From NCBI GenBank assembly GCA_016200135.1, contig JACQFI010000094.1:1-43871 (forward strand): 43,871 nt of DNA. The letters run 5' to 3'. The notes beneath the pieces are model-generated. The model saw nothing but the letters and a program-made list of their open reading frames with translations. It did no database searches and was not told the DNA's origin. A program made the translations under genes and the position numbers. The DNA comes from Planctomycetota bacterium. GTDB lineage: Bacteria > Planctomycetota > SZUA-567 > H5-PLA8. Within the stretch, counting starts at the first letter, position 1, and each line of letters opens with the position of its first letter. Positions 1 through 8,144 of this stretch are shown here, piece by piece.

Positions 1-33
1 CCCCTTACCCCTCCTTACTTAAGGAGGGGATTT
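1..33. repeat. Dispersed palindromic repeat, copy 1
   Basis: A perfect 10-bp inverted repeat (8-17 and 20-29, stem CCCCTCCTTA) with a 2-bp centre, preceded by CCCCTTA and followed by ATTT. A near-identical copy lies inverted at 14608-14640. It sits about 18 bp beyond the nadR stop codon, so it could also act as a transcript-end hairpin for nadR. Confidence 0.75.
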
Positions 34-50
34 CACCGGAACAAGAGCTG

Positions 51-1034
51 TTAATCCCCGTTAAGCTTGCGCATTAATGCCTCGATGCGCGCGGTGGCTT
101 GGCACATCCGCTCTTCATGCGCGCCCGCGATCTCTACGAACGGCCGTCCGTCCTTCGCGAGTTCTTCCGCGAACGTCCGATGCATCCATTCGCGGATCGC
201 CTCGCCGTCGCGCGTGCCATCCTGCACGAACGGCGTCTTCGCATCGGCCAGAAGATAAAGATCCGGACGCCGGTGCGCCGCCGCGATCTTCTCGACCTCC
301 TCGCAGCGCGAGCCTATATACCGCTGGTGCCAGATGGCCGTCGCGAATGCGTCGGTGTCGCAGATCAGCACGCGCTCGGCCTGCCGCGCGAGCGCCTGCT
401 CGTGTTCGCATTGCGTACGCGCGATGTGGATGAAGTCATTCGACGTCCAACGGTACGCGCCGTCGCGCGCGAGCATCTCCTCCGAGTACGCGCGGCCGTA
501 CTCCGGCACCCAGCGCGTGCGGTAATGCTCGCCAAGCGCCTGCGCCAGCGTCGTCTTGCCCGTCGATTCGGCGCCCACGATGCAGATACGCAAGGCGTAA
601 TGTGCGCGCACGGGCGGTTCGAGGAAGTCCCAGCAGGCCAGGGGCGCAGCGCGCACGCGCGTACCCGAGACCGGTGCCGCCACGCGTCCTCTATCCACCA
701 GTACGTGGCGGCAGCCGAGAAACCCCGCGTAGCGCGCGCCGTAGTCTTCCGACGTGAAGACCACGTCCGGCGCGAAGCCGAGCACCCGCACGGTCTCCTC
801 GGCCCAACCCTGCGAATCCTCTCCGTCGATCGTATCCGGCGTCAGAATCACCTTTGCACGCGGATGAATCTCACGCAGCCACACCGCGCGCAGTTCGCCC
901 TCCGGCCGCTGCTCAGGCTTGGCGCACACGATCACATACAGCTCGTCCGACTGCGCCTGCGCCGCTTCGATCAGGAGTTTGTGACCGCGATGCGGCGGAT
1001 AGAACTTGCCGATCACCAGCCCGCGCGTCGCCAT
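51..1034 (-). CDS. nadR: NadR-type bifunctional NMN adenylyltransferase / ribosylnicotinamide kinase
   Basis: This 327-residue cytosolic enzyme should make NAD from nicotinamide riboside: the C-terminal kinase phosphorylates the riboside to NMN and the N-terminal nucleotidyltransferase adenylates NMN. The adenylyltransferase domain shows GKFYPPHRGH at residues 9-18, containing the HxGH nucleotidyltransferase motif, and VSGTRVR at 122-128, the ISGTxxR equivalent. The kinase domain starts with a Walker A loop, GAESTGKTT, at 154-162. E. coli NadR carries an extra N-terminal helix-turn-helix repressor domain; this protein begins directly with the catalytic domain, so it is probably only an enzyme, as described for the Haemophilus type. 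No PnuC-like riboside transporter is visible nearby; the divergent membrane protein does not resemble it. Start is the ATG at 1034. Confidence 0.9.
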   Translation of the reverse strand: MATRGLVIGKFYPPHRGHKLLIEAAQAQSDELYVIVCAKPEQRPEGELRAVWLREIHPRAKVILTPDTIDGEDSQGWAEETVRVLGFAPDVVFTSEDYGARYAGFLGCRHVLVDRGRVAAPVSGTRVRAAPLACWDFLEPPVRAHYALRICIVGAESTGKTTLAQALGEHYRTRWVPEYGRAYSEEMLARDGAYRWTSNDFIHIARTQCEHEQALARQAERVLICDTDAFATAIWHQRYIGSRCEEVEKIAAAHRRPDLYLLADAKTPFVQDGTRDGEAIREWMHRTFAEELAKDGRPFVEIAGAHEERMCQATARIEALMRKLNGD

Positions 1035-1089
1035 AATAAAAGATCCAAAGTTTCAAAAGAATACTTCCCTTGCGGTTAATATATCGTAC

Positions 1090-1833
1090 GTGCCCGAACC
1101 GACGAATGCATCCGGAGCCCCAAAGGACCGCCCCTTGAGGGGCCTCCGTGCCACGCTGCTCTCCGGCAGCGCGCTGATCGCACTCTCCTTTTTTCTGCCA
1201 ACCTTCGGCGGCTGCTGGAACGTCAAGCCGTCCGAGGTTTTTCTTTCTAGTTTCGAGAATCCGTCGGAGTTGGAGCCCGAGTCCGACGCGCCCGAAGCCC
1301 GCGCCCGCGAACTCTTGCGCATCAGTTCGATCCGCGCTTGCCTGTTTTTTCCCTATTTGCACGCTTTGCTGATCGCCTGCGGCGCGCTTGTCGCCTGGCG
1401 CGCTCAAAAGTCCGCGCGGACTCGAGCCGTCGCGGGCCTCGCTGCCCTCGCGGCGGCCGGCACCTGCGCCGCGCTGGGAGTGGCCTGTCTGGGCGTGGAT
1501 ACCCACGAAGGGCCAAATACGGAAGTCTTTCGCGAACCGCTCGTACCCGTGGTCCTAATCTCCTGGCTGCTGACCGGCGTCTGCATTTTATTCGGTCGCA
1601 GCGCTAAGGATGCCCGGGCCGCGTTGCTTTGGTTCGCCGCGGCGGGCGCGCTGCCGGCGGCGGGCTGGTTCGCGTTCCTGGCGGCGAATCAGGAAGTCGA
1701 TCTCGCCCAGAACTACGGCTGGTCCATCGCCGTCGCGGGCCTCGCGCTGATGCTACTCGCCGGAATCATCGGTTTGCGCGCTATGCGGCCGGTGCCGGCG
1801 CGGCCTCCGGCGACTCCCGCCGCTCCGAGCTAG
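1090..1833 (+). CDS. Polytopic membrane protein of unknown function
   Basis: A 247-residue protein with about six hydrophobic segments: one near the N-terminus (LIALSFFLPTFGGC), then FPYLHALLIACGALVAW, an Ala-rich segment, LVPVVLISWLLTGVCILFG, and two more near the C-terminus. Between the first and second is a roughly 40-residue acidic loop rich in Glu, Pro and Ser. The tail is Pro/Ala rich. The frame is open from 1006, but that overlaps the 5' end of nadR on the other strand, so the GTG at 1090 is my preferred start; no clear Shine-Dalgarno sequence supports it. I do not recognise the family. It is divergent from nadR and there is no sequence evidence linking the two functionally. Confidence 0.65.
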   Translation: MPEPTNASGAPKDRPLRGLRATLLSGSALIALSFFLPTFGGCWNVKPSEVFLSSFENPSELEPESDAPEARARELLRISSIRACLFFPYLHALLIACGALVAWRAQKSARTRAVAGLAALAAAGTCAALGVACLGVDTHEGPNTEVFREPLVPVVLISWLLTGVCILFGRSAKDARAALLWFAAAGALPAAGWFAFLAANQEVDLAQNYGWSIAVAGLALMLLAGIIGLRAMRPVPARPPATPAAPS

Positions 1834-1911
1834 CGCGCGCTGGAGCCGGCTGAACTTCCGCCGCGGATTTTGATTGAGCGCACAGTTTTTTACGCAAAAG
1901 AAAAGGCGCAC

Positions 1912-2460
1912 CTACGTAGAGAGAAACTCGGAGCTCTCCGAAGTGCCACGCACCTCGGCGAGAACCTCGCGCGGCAGGCCGAAATACGCCGACCGTTCGG
2001 CCCAATGCGCGTCGAACAGGCACCGCGCGTCCTCGGTCAGGCGGAGGTCGCCGATGACCTCGATCAAGCCCTCGGCCTTCCGGCGCAGTTCCCATAGTTC
2101 CGCCTTCTCCGCCACGCGCATCCCGGCCACGTACAGCATCAGCGCGCGGCGGCGGCGGTGCATCGCGTCCCACCTCTTGCCTTCCTTCTCGAGCGCCAGG
2201 CCGTCCAGGCTCAGCAGGTCGCCCAGGATCGAGTAGCGGTAGGGTCGCACCTTTTCGGCGACGCGCAGCGCCTCAAGCAGATCTTTTTCCGTGAGTTCCA
2301 GGACGAGCGGATACGCCAGATGCGCGTGATGCCAGCAGAGCGACGCGAGTTGTGCTTCCAGGTCCCGGTAGTCGAACGCCTCTTGCTTGGAAAGCAGCTT
2401 GCGAACCGCCGCGCCAAACTCCTCGATCAGGTGCTGGATGTAGTCTTCGCGTTCGAACAT
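1912..2460 (-). CDS. DUF6483-like hypothetical protein
   Basis: An acidic, helix-rich 182-residue soluble protein. The opening MFEREDYIQHLIEEFG and the following charged helices resemble the DUF6483 family, whose function is unknown; this match is from memory of the family's look and is moderate. It starts at the ATG at 2460 (a GGAG lies about 8 nt upstream). The frame stays open upstream to 3222, but that part is an antisense-like shadow of the AraC gene and is composition-biased, so I exclude it. It follows the AraC gene by 29 bp on the same strand and is probably cotranscribed with it. No signal peptide or membrane segment is visible. Confidence 0.7.
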   Translation of the reverse strand: MFEREDYIQHLIEEFGAAVRKLLSKQEAFDYRDLEAQLASLCWHHAHLAYPLVLELTEKDLLEALRVAEKVRPYRYSILGDLLSLDGLALEKEGKRWDAMHRRRRALMLYVAGMRVAEKAELWELRRKAEGLIEVIGDLRLTEDARCLFDAHWAERSAYFGLPREVLAEVRGTSESSEFLST

Positions 2461-2489
2461 GCCTCGCGCTCCGGCCCCTGCGTTCCTTT

Positions 2490-3470
2490 TTAGTGCCGCA
2501 CGCGCGCCCTGTCCACCAAGACCCGTCCGGCGCCGGTCGCGTATTGCGCTCCAGGCGCAGCGCGCGGCCACGCGAGCTTGGCCCTGGGCAAGGTCCAGGG
2601 CCGCAACCGCTCGCGGAACTGCAGCGGCGACTGACCTTCCGTGCGCTTGAAGACGCGGCTGAAGCTGTACGGGTCCGGAATTCCCACGCGCTGGGCAATC
2701 TCTTTGATCGCCAGCTCGGTCTCGGCGAGCAGCCGGCGCGCCTCGATGCAGCGCAGCGAAGTGAGGTACTCCGCCGGCGCCAATCCGGTGATCTCCCGCA
2801 GGCGGTGCCGTAACGTCGAATAACTGATGGCGTGCGCGCGCGCGAGCGCCTCGAAATCGAGGTCCTCGGCAAAGCGGTGGCGGCAGCAGGCCAGCACGTC
2901 GTGGATGGAAGGCGCGCAGACGCGCTCCTCGAACGCGGTGCGCCCGTGGTACATCTCGACCAGGAGCCGTTCTGCGATGCAGACCGCCCGGTCGGGCGCG
3001 TCGCGGCCCGCCGAAGAGAGCGTCTGGAAGAGTTCCCGAAAGAGGTCTCGCAAGAACGGAAAGTTCCGCTGGGCGTGCACGCTCCCATCCACCGGCAGCC
3101 AGCCGTACGCAATCCAGCGCTTCACGCCGGGCCCCGCCGGCGAAAAGTAATACTCGTCCCACGTCGCTCCCGGAGGCGGCCCGTAATCGAAAAAGGTTCC
3201 GGGATAGACGGTGAACATGCACCCCGGTTCGACCGACCGCAGGCCGCCCTTCCCCGCTCGGTAATCGCCGCGCCCCGAGGCCACCAGGCCCACTCCGTAC
3301 GTGTGGAAGACCTGGTTCTCGCGGTGCGCCTTGGCCGGTATATGGCCGGCTACCTGGATTAGCAGGTCGCGGTTCCGCGGCGCGGCGGCGCGCGGAAGGA
3401 ACTTCCGATACAGCGCGCGCGTGGAATCGATCTTTGCCAAATCTGCCATCCTCTTTGCCGCGTCGGCCAT
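2490..3470 (-). CDS. AraC-family transcriptional regulator
   Basis: A 326-residue regulator. The N-terminal half is a cupin-like ligand-binding region (GDYRAGKGGLRSVEPGCMFTVYPG, an AraC_binding type segment shown here only in outline). The C-terminal 100 residues hold the paired helix-turn-helix: a first helix set around ARAHAISYSTLRHRLREITG and the typical IKEIAQRVGIPDPYSFSRVF second motif, followed by G-x-SP-x-QFRER. Possible starts are ATG 3500, 3470 and 3449; none has a convincing ribosome-binding site. I take 3470 because 3500 nearly abuts the divergent gene. It is divergent from the phytanoyl-CoA dioxygenase-family gene, so it may control that gene as well as the DUF6483-like gene behind it. 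Confidence 0.85.
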   Translation of the reverse strand: MADAAKRMADLAKIDSTRALYRKFLPRAAAPRNRDLLIQVAGHIPAKAHRENQVFHTYGVGLVASGRGDYRAGKGGLRSVEPGCMFTVYPGTFFDYGPPPGATWDEYYFSPAGPGVKRWIAYGWLPVDGSVHAQRNFPFLRDLFRELFQTLSSAGRDAPDRAVCIAERLLVEMYHGRTAFEERVCAPSIHDVLACCRHRFAEDLDFEALARAHAISYSTLRHRLREITGLAPAEYLTSLRCIEARRLLAETELAIKEIAQRVGIPDPYSFSRVFKRTEGQSPLQFRERLRPWTLPRAKLAWPRAAPGAQYATGAGRVLVDRARVRH

Positions 3471-3539
3471 GGCCCCGGCCCCGCCCCTGGAGGTATACAT
3501 AAGCGCATGAAGGTCAACCCGCAACTGGAGACCATGCCC

Positions 3540-4391
3540 ATGAAGCTCACCGAAGAACAGGTCCGGCAGTACAAGACGCACGGATTTGCCAGGGTCGAAC
3601 GCTTCTTTTCAGAGTATGAAACGGCTGCACTCAGGCACGAGATCGAGCGCCTGCACGCCGGGGGCGGCTTCACCAACGTAGCCACCGAAGGCGACGGCGC
3701 GACGGCTTCGGCGAAGAAAATCAACCTGCAACTGTACGGCTTGAGCGCCGTCAGCCCGCTTTTCAGAGCCTTGCCATTTGAGCCAAAGATTGCCGCGACC
3801 GCCGAGCGCCTCATCGGCGGGCCGGTGCTCTTCCACCAGGATCAGTGTTTCCTCAAGCCTGCGCGCAGCGGCACCGGCACCCACTGGCACCAGGACAACG
3901 CCTACGGCGTCTCCTGCACCGATCCCGATGGCGGCCTGGCCATGTGGATCGCCGTCCACGACGCCACCCTGGCGAACGGCGCCCTCCAGGTCATCCCCGG
4001 GCGCTGGCGTGAAAAGTTCCCGCACTCCCGCGATCCTGACAGCAACCATCATATTCGCTGTTACCCCGACGAACGCGAGGCCGTCGCGTGCGAAGTAAAG
4101 GCCGGCGGCGTCGTCGTCTTCTCCTATGGCACCCCGCACTGCACGCGCGGGAACGCCACAGACAAAGCGCGCGCCGGCGTGGCGCTCCATTTTATGCGCG
4201 AAGACTGCGCCCCACCGCGACTGCGCGACCCCGAACAGTGCAAGTTTCCCTACCTGACGGGCCCGCAGGCCGGCGACGGCACGCGCGAGTACGGCGTGGC
4301 GGTGAAGGGCACATGGCCGCGGGAAGTCCGGGCGGTTCTCGCTGCGGTCATAGCCGCCGCGGCCGAGTTCCAAACCCAGCCGGCGGGGTGA
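3540..4391 (+). CDS. Phytanoyl-CoA dioxygenase (PhyH) family protein
   Basis: A 283-residue cytosolic non-haem Fe(II)/2-oxoglutarate-dependent oxygenase. The facial triad can be read: H-x-D in GTHWHQDNAYG in the middle, and the distal His in YGTPHCTRGNATDKARAG; the Arg after it is the expected 2-oxoglutarate carboxylate ligand. The N-terminus MKLTEEQVRQYKTHGF is characteristic of the family. ATG codons occur at 3507, 3534 and 3540; a GGAG at 3527-3530 sits 9 nt before 3540, so I choose 3540. Bacterial PhyH proteins act on many small molecules, so the substrate cannot be named. The gene is divergent from an AraC regulator, a common regulator-target layout. Confidence 0.88.
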   Translation: MKLTEEQVRQYKTHGFARVERFFSEYETAALRHEIERLHAGGGFTNVATEGDGATASAKKINLQLYGLSAVSPLFRALPFEPKIAATAERLIGGPVLFHQDQCFLKPARSGTGTHWHQDNAYGVSCTDPDGGLAMWIAVHDATLANGALQVIPGRWREKFPHSRDPDSNHHIRCYPDEREAVACEVKAGGVVVFSYGTPHCTRGNATDKARAGVALHFMREDCAPPRLRDPEQCKFPYLTGPQAGDGTREYGVAVKGTWPREVRAVLAAVIAAAAEFQTQPAG

Positions 4392-4493
4392 ACGCAACGC
4401 GCCGGATCGGAGAAGAAAAGTTCTATCGTCTCCAGGATTCCCCCGGTATAGCGAATGCCAGTTTTAGATCCGCAGGCATGCACGGAGGGCACC

Positions 4494-4949
4494 ATGGCCA
4501 GAAGCAGCGCCAAGACCGTCGCCGCGTACTTAAAAGAACTCCCCGCAGAACGCCGCGCGGTGATCGCCGGCATGTTGAAGCTGCTCCGGCGTCACGTTCC
4601 CAAGGGTTATCGCGAAGCGCTAACCTGGGGCTCGATCTGCTATGAGATTCCGCTCGAACGTTTCCCCAATACCTACAATGGCCAGCCGCTCATGTACCTC
4701 GCGCTCGCCGCGCAAAAGAACTACTGCGTTCTGCATCTGATGTGCGTGTACATGAACCCGGTGAAGCAGAAGTTTCTGCGCGACGCGTTCAAGAAGGCCG
4801 GCAAGAAGCTCGACATGGGCAAAGCCTGCATCCGCTTCAAGTCGCTCGACGACCTCCCGCTGAAAGCAATCGCCAAGGTCATCGCGAGCGTCAAACCGGA
4901 AGGGTACATGGCCTATTACGAGAAGAGCCGGATGGCGCGTCAGAAATAG
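4494..4949 (+). CDS. DUF1801 domain-containing protein
   Basis: A 151-residue soluble protein with a YdhG-like DUF1801 domain. Recognisable parts are the TVAAYLKELPAERRAVIAGM opening, the EALTWGSICYEIPLERF stretch, and the closing KSLDDLPLKAIAKVIAS segment. The biochemical role of this family is not established. An upstream ATG at 4455 is in frame, but GGAGGG at 4484-4489 lies four bases before the ATG at 4494, which is clearly the better start. It stands 102 bp downstream of the PhyH-family gene on the same strand; whether they share a transcript cannot be told from the sequence. The Lys-rich C-terminus is normal for the family. Confidence 0.85.
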   Translation: MARSSAKTVAAYLKELPAERRAVIAGMLKLLRRHVPKGYREALTWGSICYEIPLERFPNTYNGQPLMYLALAAQKNYCVLHLMCVYMNPVKQKFLRDAFKKAGKKLDMGKACIRFKSLDDLPLKAIAKVIASVKPEGYMAYYEKSRMARQK

Positions 4950-5030
4950 CGCGCTCCGCCGCCAATTTCTTAGATTCAAAAGAAGCGTACGCCACACGAA
5001 GGTTCGGAACCCGATCCTGCCAGCGCCGCG

Positions 5031-6755
5031 CTATTGCAGGTTGTAACAGACCACCCCGTCCTCGCGGCGCACGAAGAGCCGCCCTGTCGCGAAGGTGGGG
5101 TTGGAAAACGCGCACATGGTTAGAGCAAACGAGCCCAGCGGCGTGTACTTTTCGGGCGTCATCTTGAGCATGAAGAGCGTATAATTTCCTAAGACATAGT
5201 TGTCTTCCTTCACGGTGAAGATCTTCCCGTCGGCAGCGATGCATGGCCCACCGCAATTCTTTTCGATCCAGTTCAACTCGCCGGTCTTCAAATCGAAGCA
5301 GCAGAGCCCCGTCGTTTTACTGGGCTGGGTTTCCATGCCGGTAACGTATTCGTACAGATGGCCTTGATAGAACGTGTGCCCGCTGCAATTCATGTTGGTA
5401 CCTTCAAGGCATTTGTTCAGCCGGGGCAGCGCCTCCACGCCGGCCGGCGTGATCTTGTATTGGCCGACCGTGGTCAGAACGTCGCCATTGACTGCCCAGC
5501 GCATCACCGAGTGGTAGCCACCGTCGTACTTCTGCGTCCAGGCGGTGTTCCCCGTGGCCAGATCGAGGCCGCAGAGCACGTCGATGCCGTTGGACGCGAT
5601 GACGTATGGTCTTCCGCCTGCGACCCAAAGCGTCGGGGAACTGTTGTCGCCCCCTTTTTCCCACGCCAGAATGCCCTTCCAGAGCGGCGTCTTCCAGAGC
5701 AGCGCGCCATTCTCGGCGTTGTAAGCCGATCCGCAGTGATAGACGACGCCGTTGCTGACCAGCACCGACGGATGCAGCGGCTCGCGCGCGACCTTCCAGA
5801 CCAGGGCGCCGTCTTTGGCCGAGAGGCAGTACAGCCCCATGGCGCCGGTAAAATAGCACTTGCCGTTCCAGACCGACGGCGTGGCGCAGACGCCAAGCTC
5901 CCGGCCGGCATCCAGGGCGCGCAGTTTCGCCAGGGTCTCCTCGTCCACCGGAAAGTCCTTCTTCCATAGTGTCTTGCCCGTCGCCGCGTCGAGGCACACG
6001 AGCGTATCGAAGAGCGCGTAGCTGTGATGCCACCAGGCGCCCACCCAGGGAGAAATTCCGAAATGGTGCCAGAGGTTGCCGCGGCCGGCCGAGCGCACGG
6101 AACCGATGGTGCCCGCCCACGCAGTCAGCGTGGGGTGCGCGGTATCCTGCATCTTGCTCAGCTTCACGAGCTGCGCCCAGGTAAAGCCGCCCTCTTCCAC
6201 CGAAGTCGGCTTGTCGATGCACAGGCGCTTCTTGATGTAGTCGCCGTATTTCGAAGCGTCCGCCGGGGGCAGCGTGGCGATAAAATCTTTGATGAACTTG
6301 TTCAATTCCGGCTTCTTGGCGAGAAACTCGTCCAGTTCCTTCTCTCGGGTCTTCGCGTCGTTGAACTTCAGCCACGGCCACCCGACGCTGCTCGGCCGGT
6401 TCGGCGACGCCCACGCCTCTTCGATTTTCTTCGCCAACTCCTCCGGCAGGTCCGGCAGCCAGCCCGCGTTGGCCAGCGCTTCCGCGGTAAGCAGCTTGTA
6501 GTCGCTCCCGCCGCCCACGGGCTGCTTCCAGGCGGCGTACAGGTAGACCTTCCCGTCCGCCACTACGAGATTCCCGCAGCCTCCGCCGTAATAGCCGGGG
6601 ACCGGATCGCTCTTCCAAAGAACCGGAGGTCCTCCTTTAGGCCAGCTATCGGCCAATTTCGGGCTGTCGAGTACCACGTCCGCCGCATCGGCGTTGAAGG
6701 AACTTAGCGTGACCAGGGCCATCGTCACCGCCAAGCAGCGTATGCGCATGTACAC
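5031..6755 (-). CDS. Secreted PQQ-type beta-propeller protein with a helical insertion
   Basis: A 574-residue exported protein. A signal peptide (MRIRCLAVTMALVTLSSF, probable cut after ADA) precedes a WD40-like propeller with repeated PQQ-type motifs: DAATGKTLWKKDF, SAKDGALVWKV, NAENGALLWKT, LATGNTAWTQKY and DLKTGELNWIEKN. Between the first strand block and the propeller core there is an insertion of about 110 residues, rich in Lys, Glu and Leu and apparently helical, which standard propellers lack. GGAGGA lies eight bases before a GTG at 6755, which suggests a GTG start two codons upstream of the ATG at 6749. No catalytic Asp/Glu pattern of a quinoprotein dehydrogenase is evident, so PQQ binding is doubtful. 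It is divergent from the GntR-LacI regulator at 6876. Confidence 0.85.
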   Translation of the reverse strand: MYMRIRCLAVTMALVTLSSFNADAADVVLDSPKLADSWPKGGPPVLWKSDPVPGYYGGGCGNLVVADGKVYLYAAWKQPVGGGSDYKLLTAEALANAGWLPDLPEELAKKIEEAWASPNRPSSVGWPWLKFNDAKTREKELDEFLAKKPELNKFIKDFIATLPPADASKYGDYIKKRLCIDKPTSVEEGGFTWAQLVKLSKMQDTAHPTLTAWAGTIGSVRSAGRGNLWHHFGISPWVGAWWHHSYALFDTLVCLDAATGKTLWKKDFPVDEETLAKLRALDAGRELGVCATPSVWNGKCYFTGAMGLYCLSAKDGALVWKVAREPLHPSVLVSNGVVYHCGSAYNAENGALLWKTPLWKGILAWEKGGDNSSPTLWVAGGRPYVIASNGIDVLCGLDLATGNTAWTQKYDGGYHSVMRWAVNGDVLTTVGQYKITPAGVEALPRLNKCLEGTNMNCSGHTFYQGHLYEYVTGMETQPSKTTGLCCFDLKTGELNWIEKNCGGPCIAADGKIFTVKEDNYVLGNYTLFMLKMTPEKYTPLGSFALTMCAFSNPTFATGRLFVRREDGVVCYNLQ

Positions 6756-6836
6756 GGTTTGATTCCTCCATGGACCGCCTGCATTCGCCGCGGCGCCTGA
6801 CCAATATACGGCCTGAACGCCGCTCGGAAGCGGTTC

Positions 6837-6865
6837 TTGTAGAGCTGTGTCCTTTCTGGTACATA
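6837..6865 (+). promoter_or_regulatory. Candidate promoter of the GntR-LacI regulator, possibly leaderless
   Basis: TTGTAG (6837-6842) and TACATA (6860-6865) are separated by 17 bp. The start codon at 6876 follows the -10 box by only ten bases and has no purine-rich ribosome-binding site, which would fit a leaderless transcript. Both hexamers are only partial matches. Confidence 0.35.
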
Positions 6866-6875
6866 AGTTCCTCGC

Positions 6876-7982
6876 ATGCCCAGCCGCCCGCGCATCGGAC
6901 GCCCTCCCGGCGACGCCAGCCGCTATCGCGCCATCGCCGCCGACCTCGCCCGGCGCCTGGCGTCCGGCGAATGGCCGCTCGGTAAGCCCATTCCCTCTTA
7001 CCGCCGGCTCGCACGCCACTACAGCGCCGGCCTGCGCGCGGTCCGTCTGGCGCTGCAGGAACTGTCCGCCGACGGCCGCGTGCTCATCCGTCCGCGCCGG
7101 CCGCCGCAAGCCGCGCTCGGCCGGCCGCTCGCGGCCGTGCTGGATAAGGCCATCGCGCTCGTGTCGACGTTCGGCTTGAACCAGCTCGTGGACGTGGCCA
7201 TCGGCAAGGCGCTCTGGCGCGGCCTCGCGCTGGGCGCCGACGAACTCGGCTGGCCCCTGATCGTGCTGCAGCACCCGCACCGCTGGCGCCAGGAATTTCC
7301 CGCCGGTCTTCGCCACCTGCCGTTGAGCGGGCTAATCCTGTTGGGGCCGTTCAAGGCGGACATGCTGCGGCAGTACGAAGCCCTGCGCGTCCCAGTGGTC
7401 CTGGTGGACCAGCCAGGCGATGCGCTGAAGCTGCATTCGGTGGCCGTGGACAACTACCGCGCCGCGCGCGACGCTACGGCGCGGCTGATCGCGCGGGGGC
7501 ACCGGCGCATCGCGTTCGTCCGCTCGCTGGTCAATTCGGTGAAGGACATCGATCCCGACTCCCGCGAACGCCAGGCCGGCTTTATTGCGGCCTGCAGCTC
7601 GGCCGGCCTGAAGGAGAAGGATTTCAAGGTCTTCACCAGCCAGCACCAAGCCGGTTCGACCATGCGGGAAATCGTCCAAACGCGCCCGCGCTTCAGCGCG
7701 GTCTTCTGCGTAACCGGAACGCATGCGCTTCAAACCGCCGCCGCGGCTGAAGAGGCCGGCATGAAGATTCCGCAAGACCTCAGCATCGTCACCTTCCAGC
7801 CGTCGGTCGAGTCCGCCCGTAACTGGTCCGGCCCGCACATCAACTTCGAACGGATGGGCCGCACCGCCGTCCGATTGCTTCAGCGCAAAAGCGCCGGCCC
7901 GGAACACGTGCGGATTCCTACAGTCTGGAAGGAGGGCAACACGCTCGCGCAAGTTCGTGTCGGTCGCGGGACCGAAGCGTAA
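6876..7982 (+). CDS. GntR-LacI hybrid transcriptional regulator
   Basis: A 368-residue regulator. The N-terminal ~75 residues form a GntR winged helix (IAADLARRLASGEWPLGKPI, SYRRLARHY, VRLALQELSADGRVLIRP). The remainder is a LacI/GalR-type periplasmic-binding-like effector domain, with VVLVDQPGDALKLHSVAVDN, ARDATARLIARGHRRIAFV and DLSIVTFQPS as landmarks. This architecture is that of AraR-like sugar-responsive repressors. It is divergent from the PQQ propeller and precedes two secreted carbohydrate-type genes, so it probably controls one or both sides; I found no clean operator palindrome in the 120-bp divergent gap. Effector unknown, probably a sugar. Confidence 0.88.
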   Translation: MPSRPRIGRPPGDASRYRAIAADLARRLASGEWPLGKPIPSYRRLARHYSAGLRAVRLALQELSADGRVLIRPRRPPQAALGRPLAAVLDKAIALVSTFGLNQLVDVAIGKALWRGLALGADELGWPLIVLQHPHRWRQEFPAGLRHLPLSGLILLGPFKADMLRQYEALRVPVVLVDQPGDALKLHSVAVDNYRAARDATARLIARGHRRIAFVRSLVNSVKDIDPDSRERQAGFIAACSSAGLKEKDFKVFTSQHQAGSTMREIVQTRPRFSAVFCVTGTHALQTAAAAEEAGMKIPQDLSIVTFQPSVESARNWSGPHINFERMGRTAVRLLQRKSAGPEHVRIPTVWKEGNTLAQVRVGRGTEA

Positions 7983-8144
7983 GCCCTGCCCCGTCTTTGC
8001 TAATTAATCTGAGAACCTTCCATTCCACGGCATCCCGGTCCATTACCTTCCGTCAATTAGCCGCAAACCTTTGATTCGCGTCGGCGCAGCGGTGTACTCA
8101 TCTTAGTCGCTCTCGAATTCCTTTGCACAAAAGGAGCTCCCAAG

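Noticed and set aside
1090..1833. PnuC-type nicotinamide riboside transporter next to nadR
   Set aside because: The number and spacing of membrane segments and the long acidic loop do not match PnuC, and no WxxW-like motif is visible.
2461..3222. Extension of the DUF6483-like frame to a 436-residue protein
   Set aside because: The added part lies entirely within the AraC gene in another frame and is Arg/Ala-rich without a domain; the ATG at 2460 gives the family-like start.
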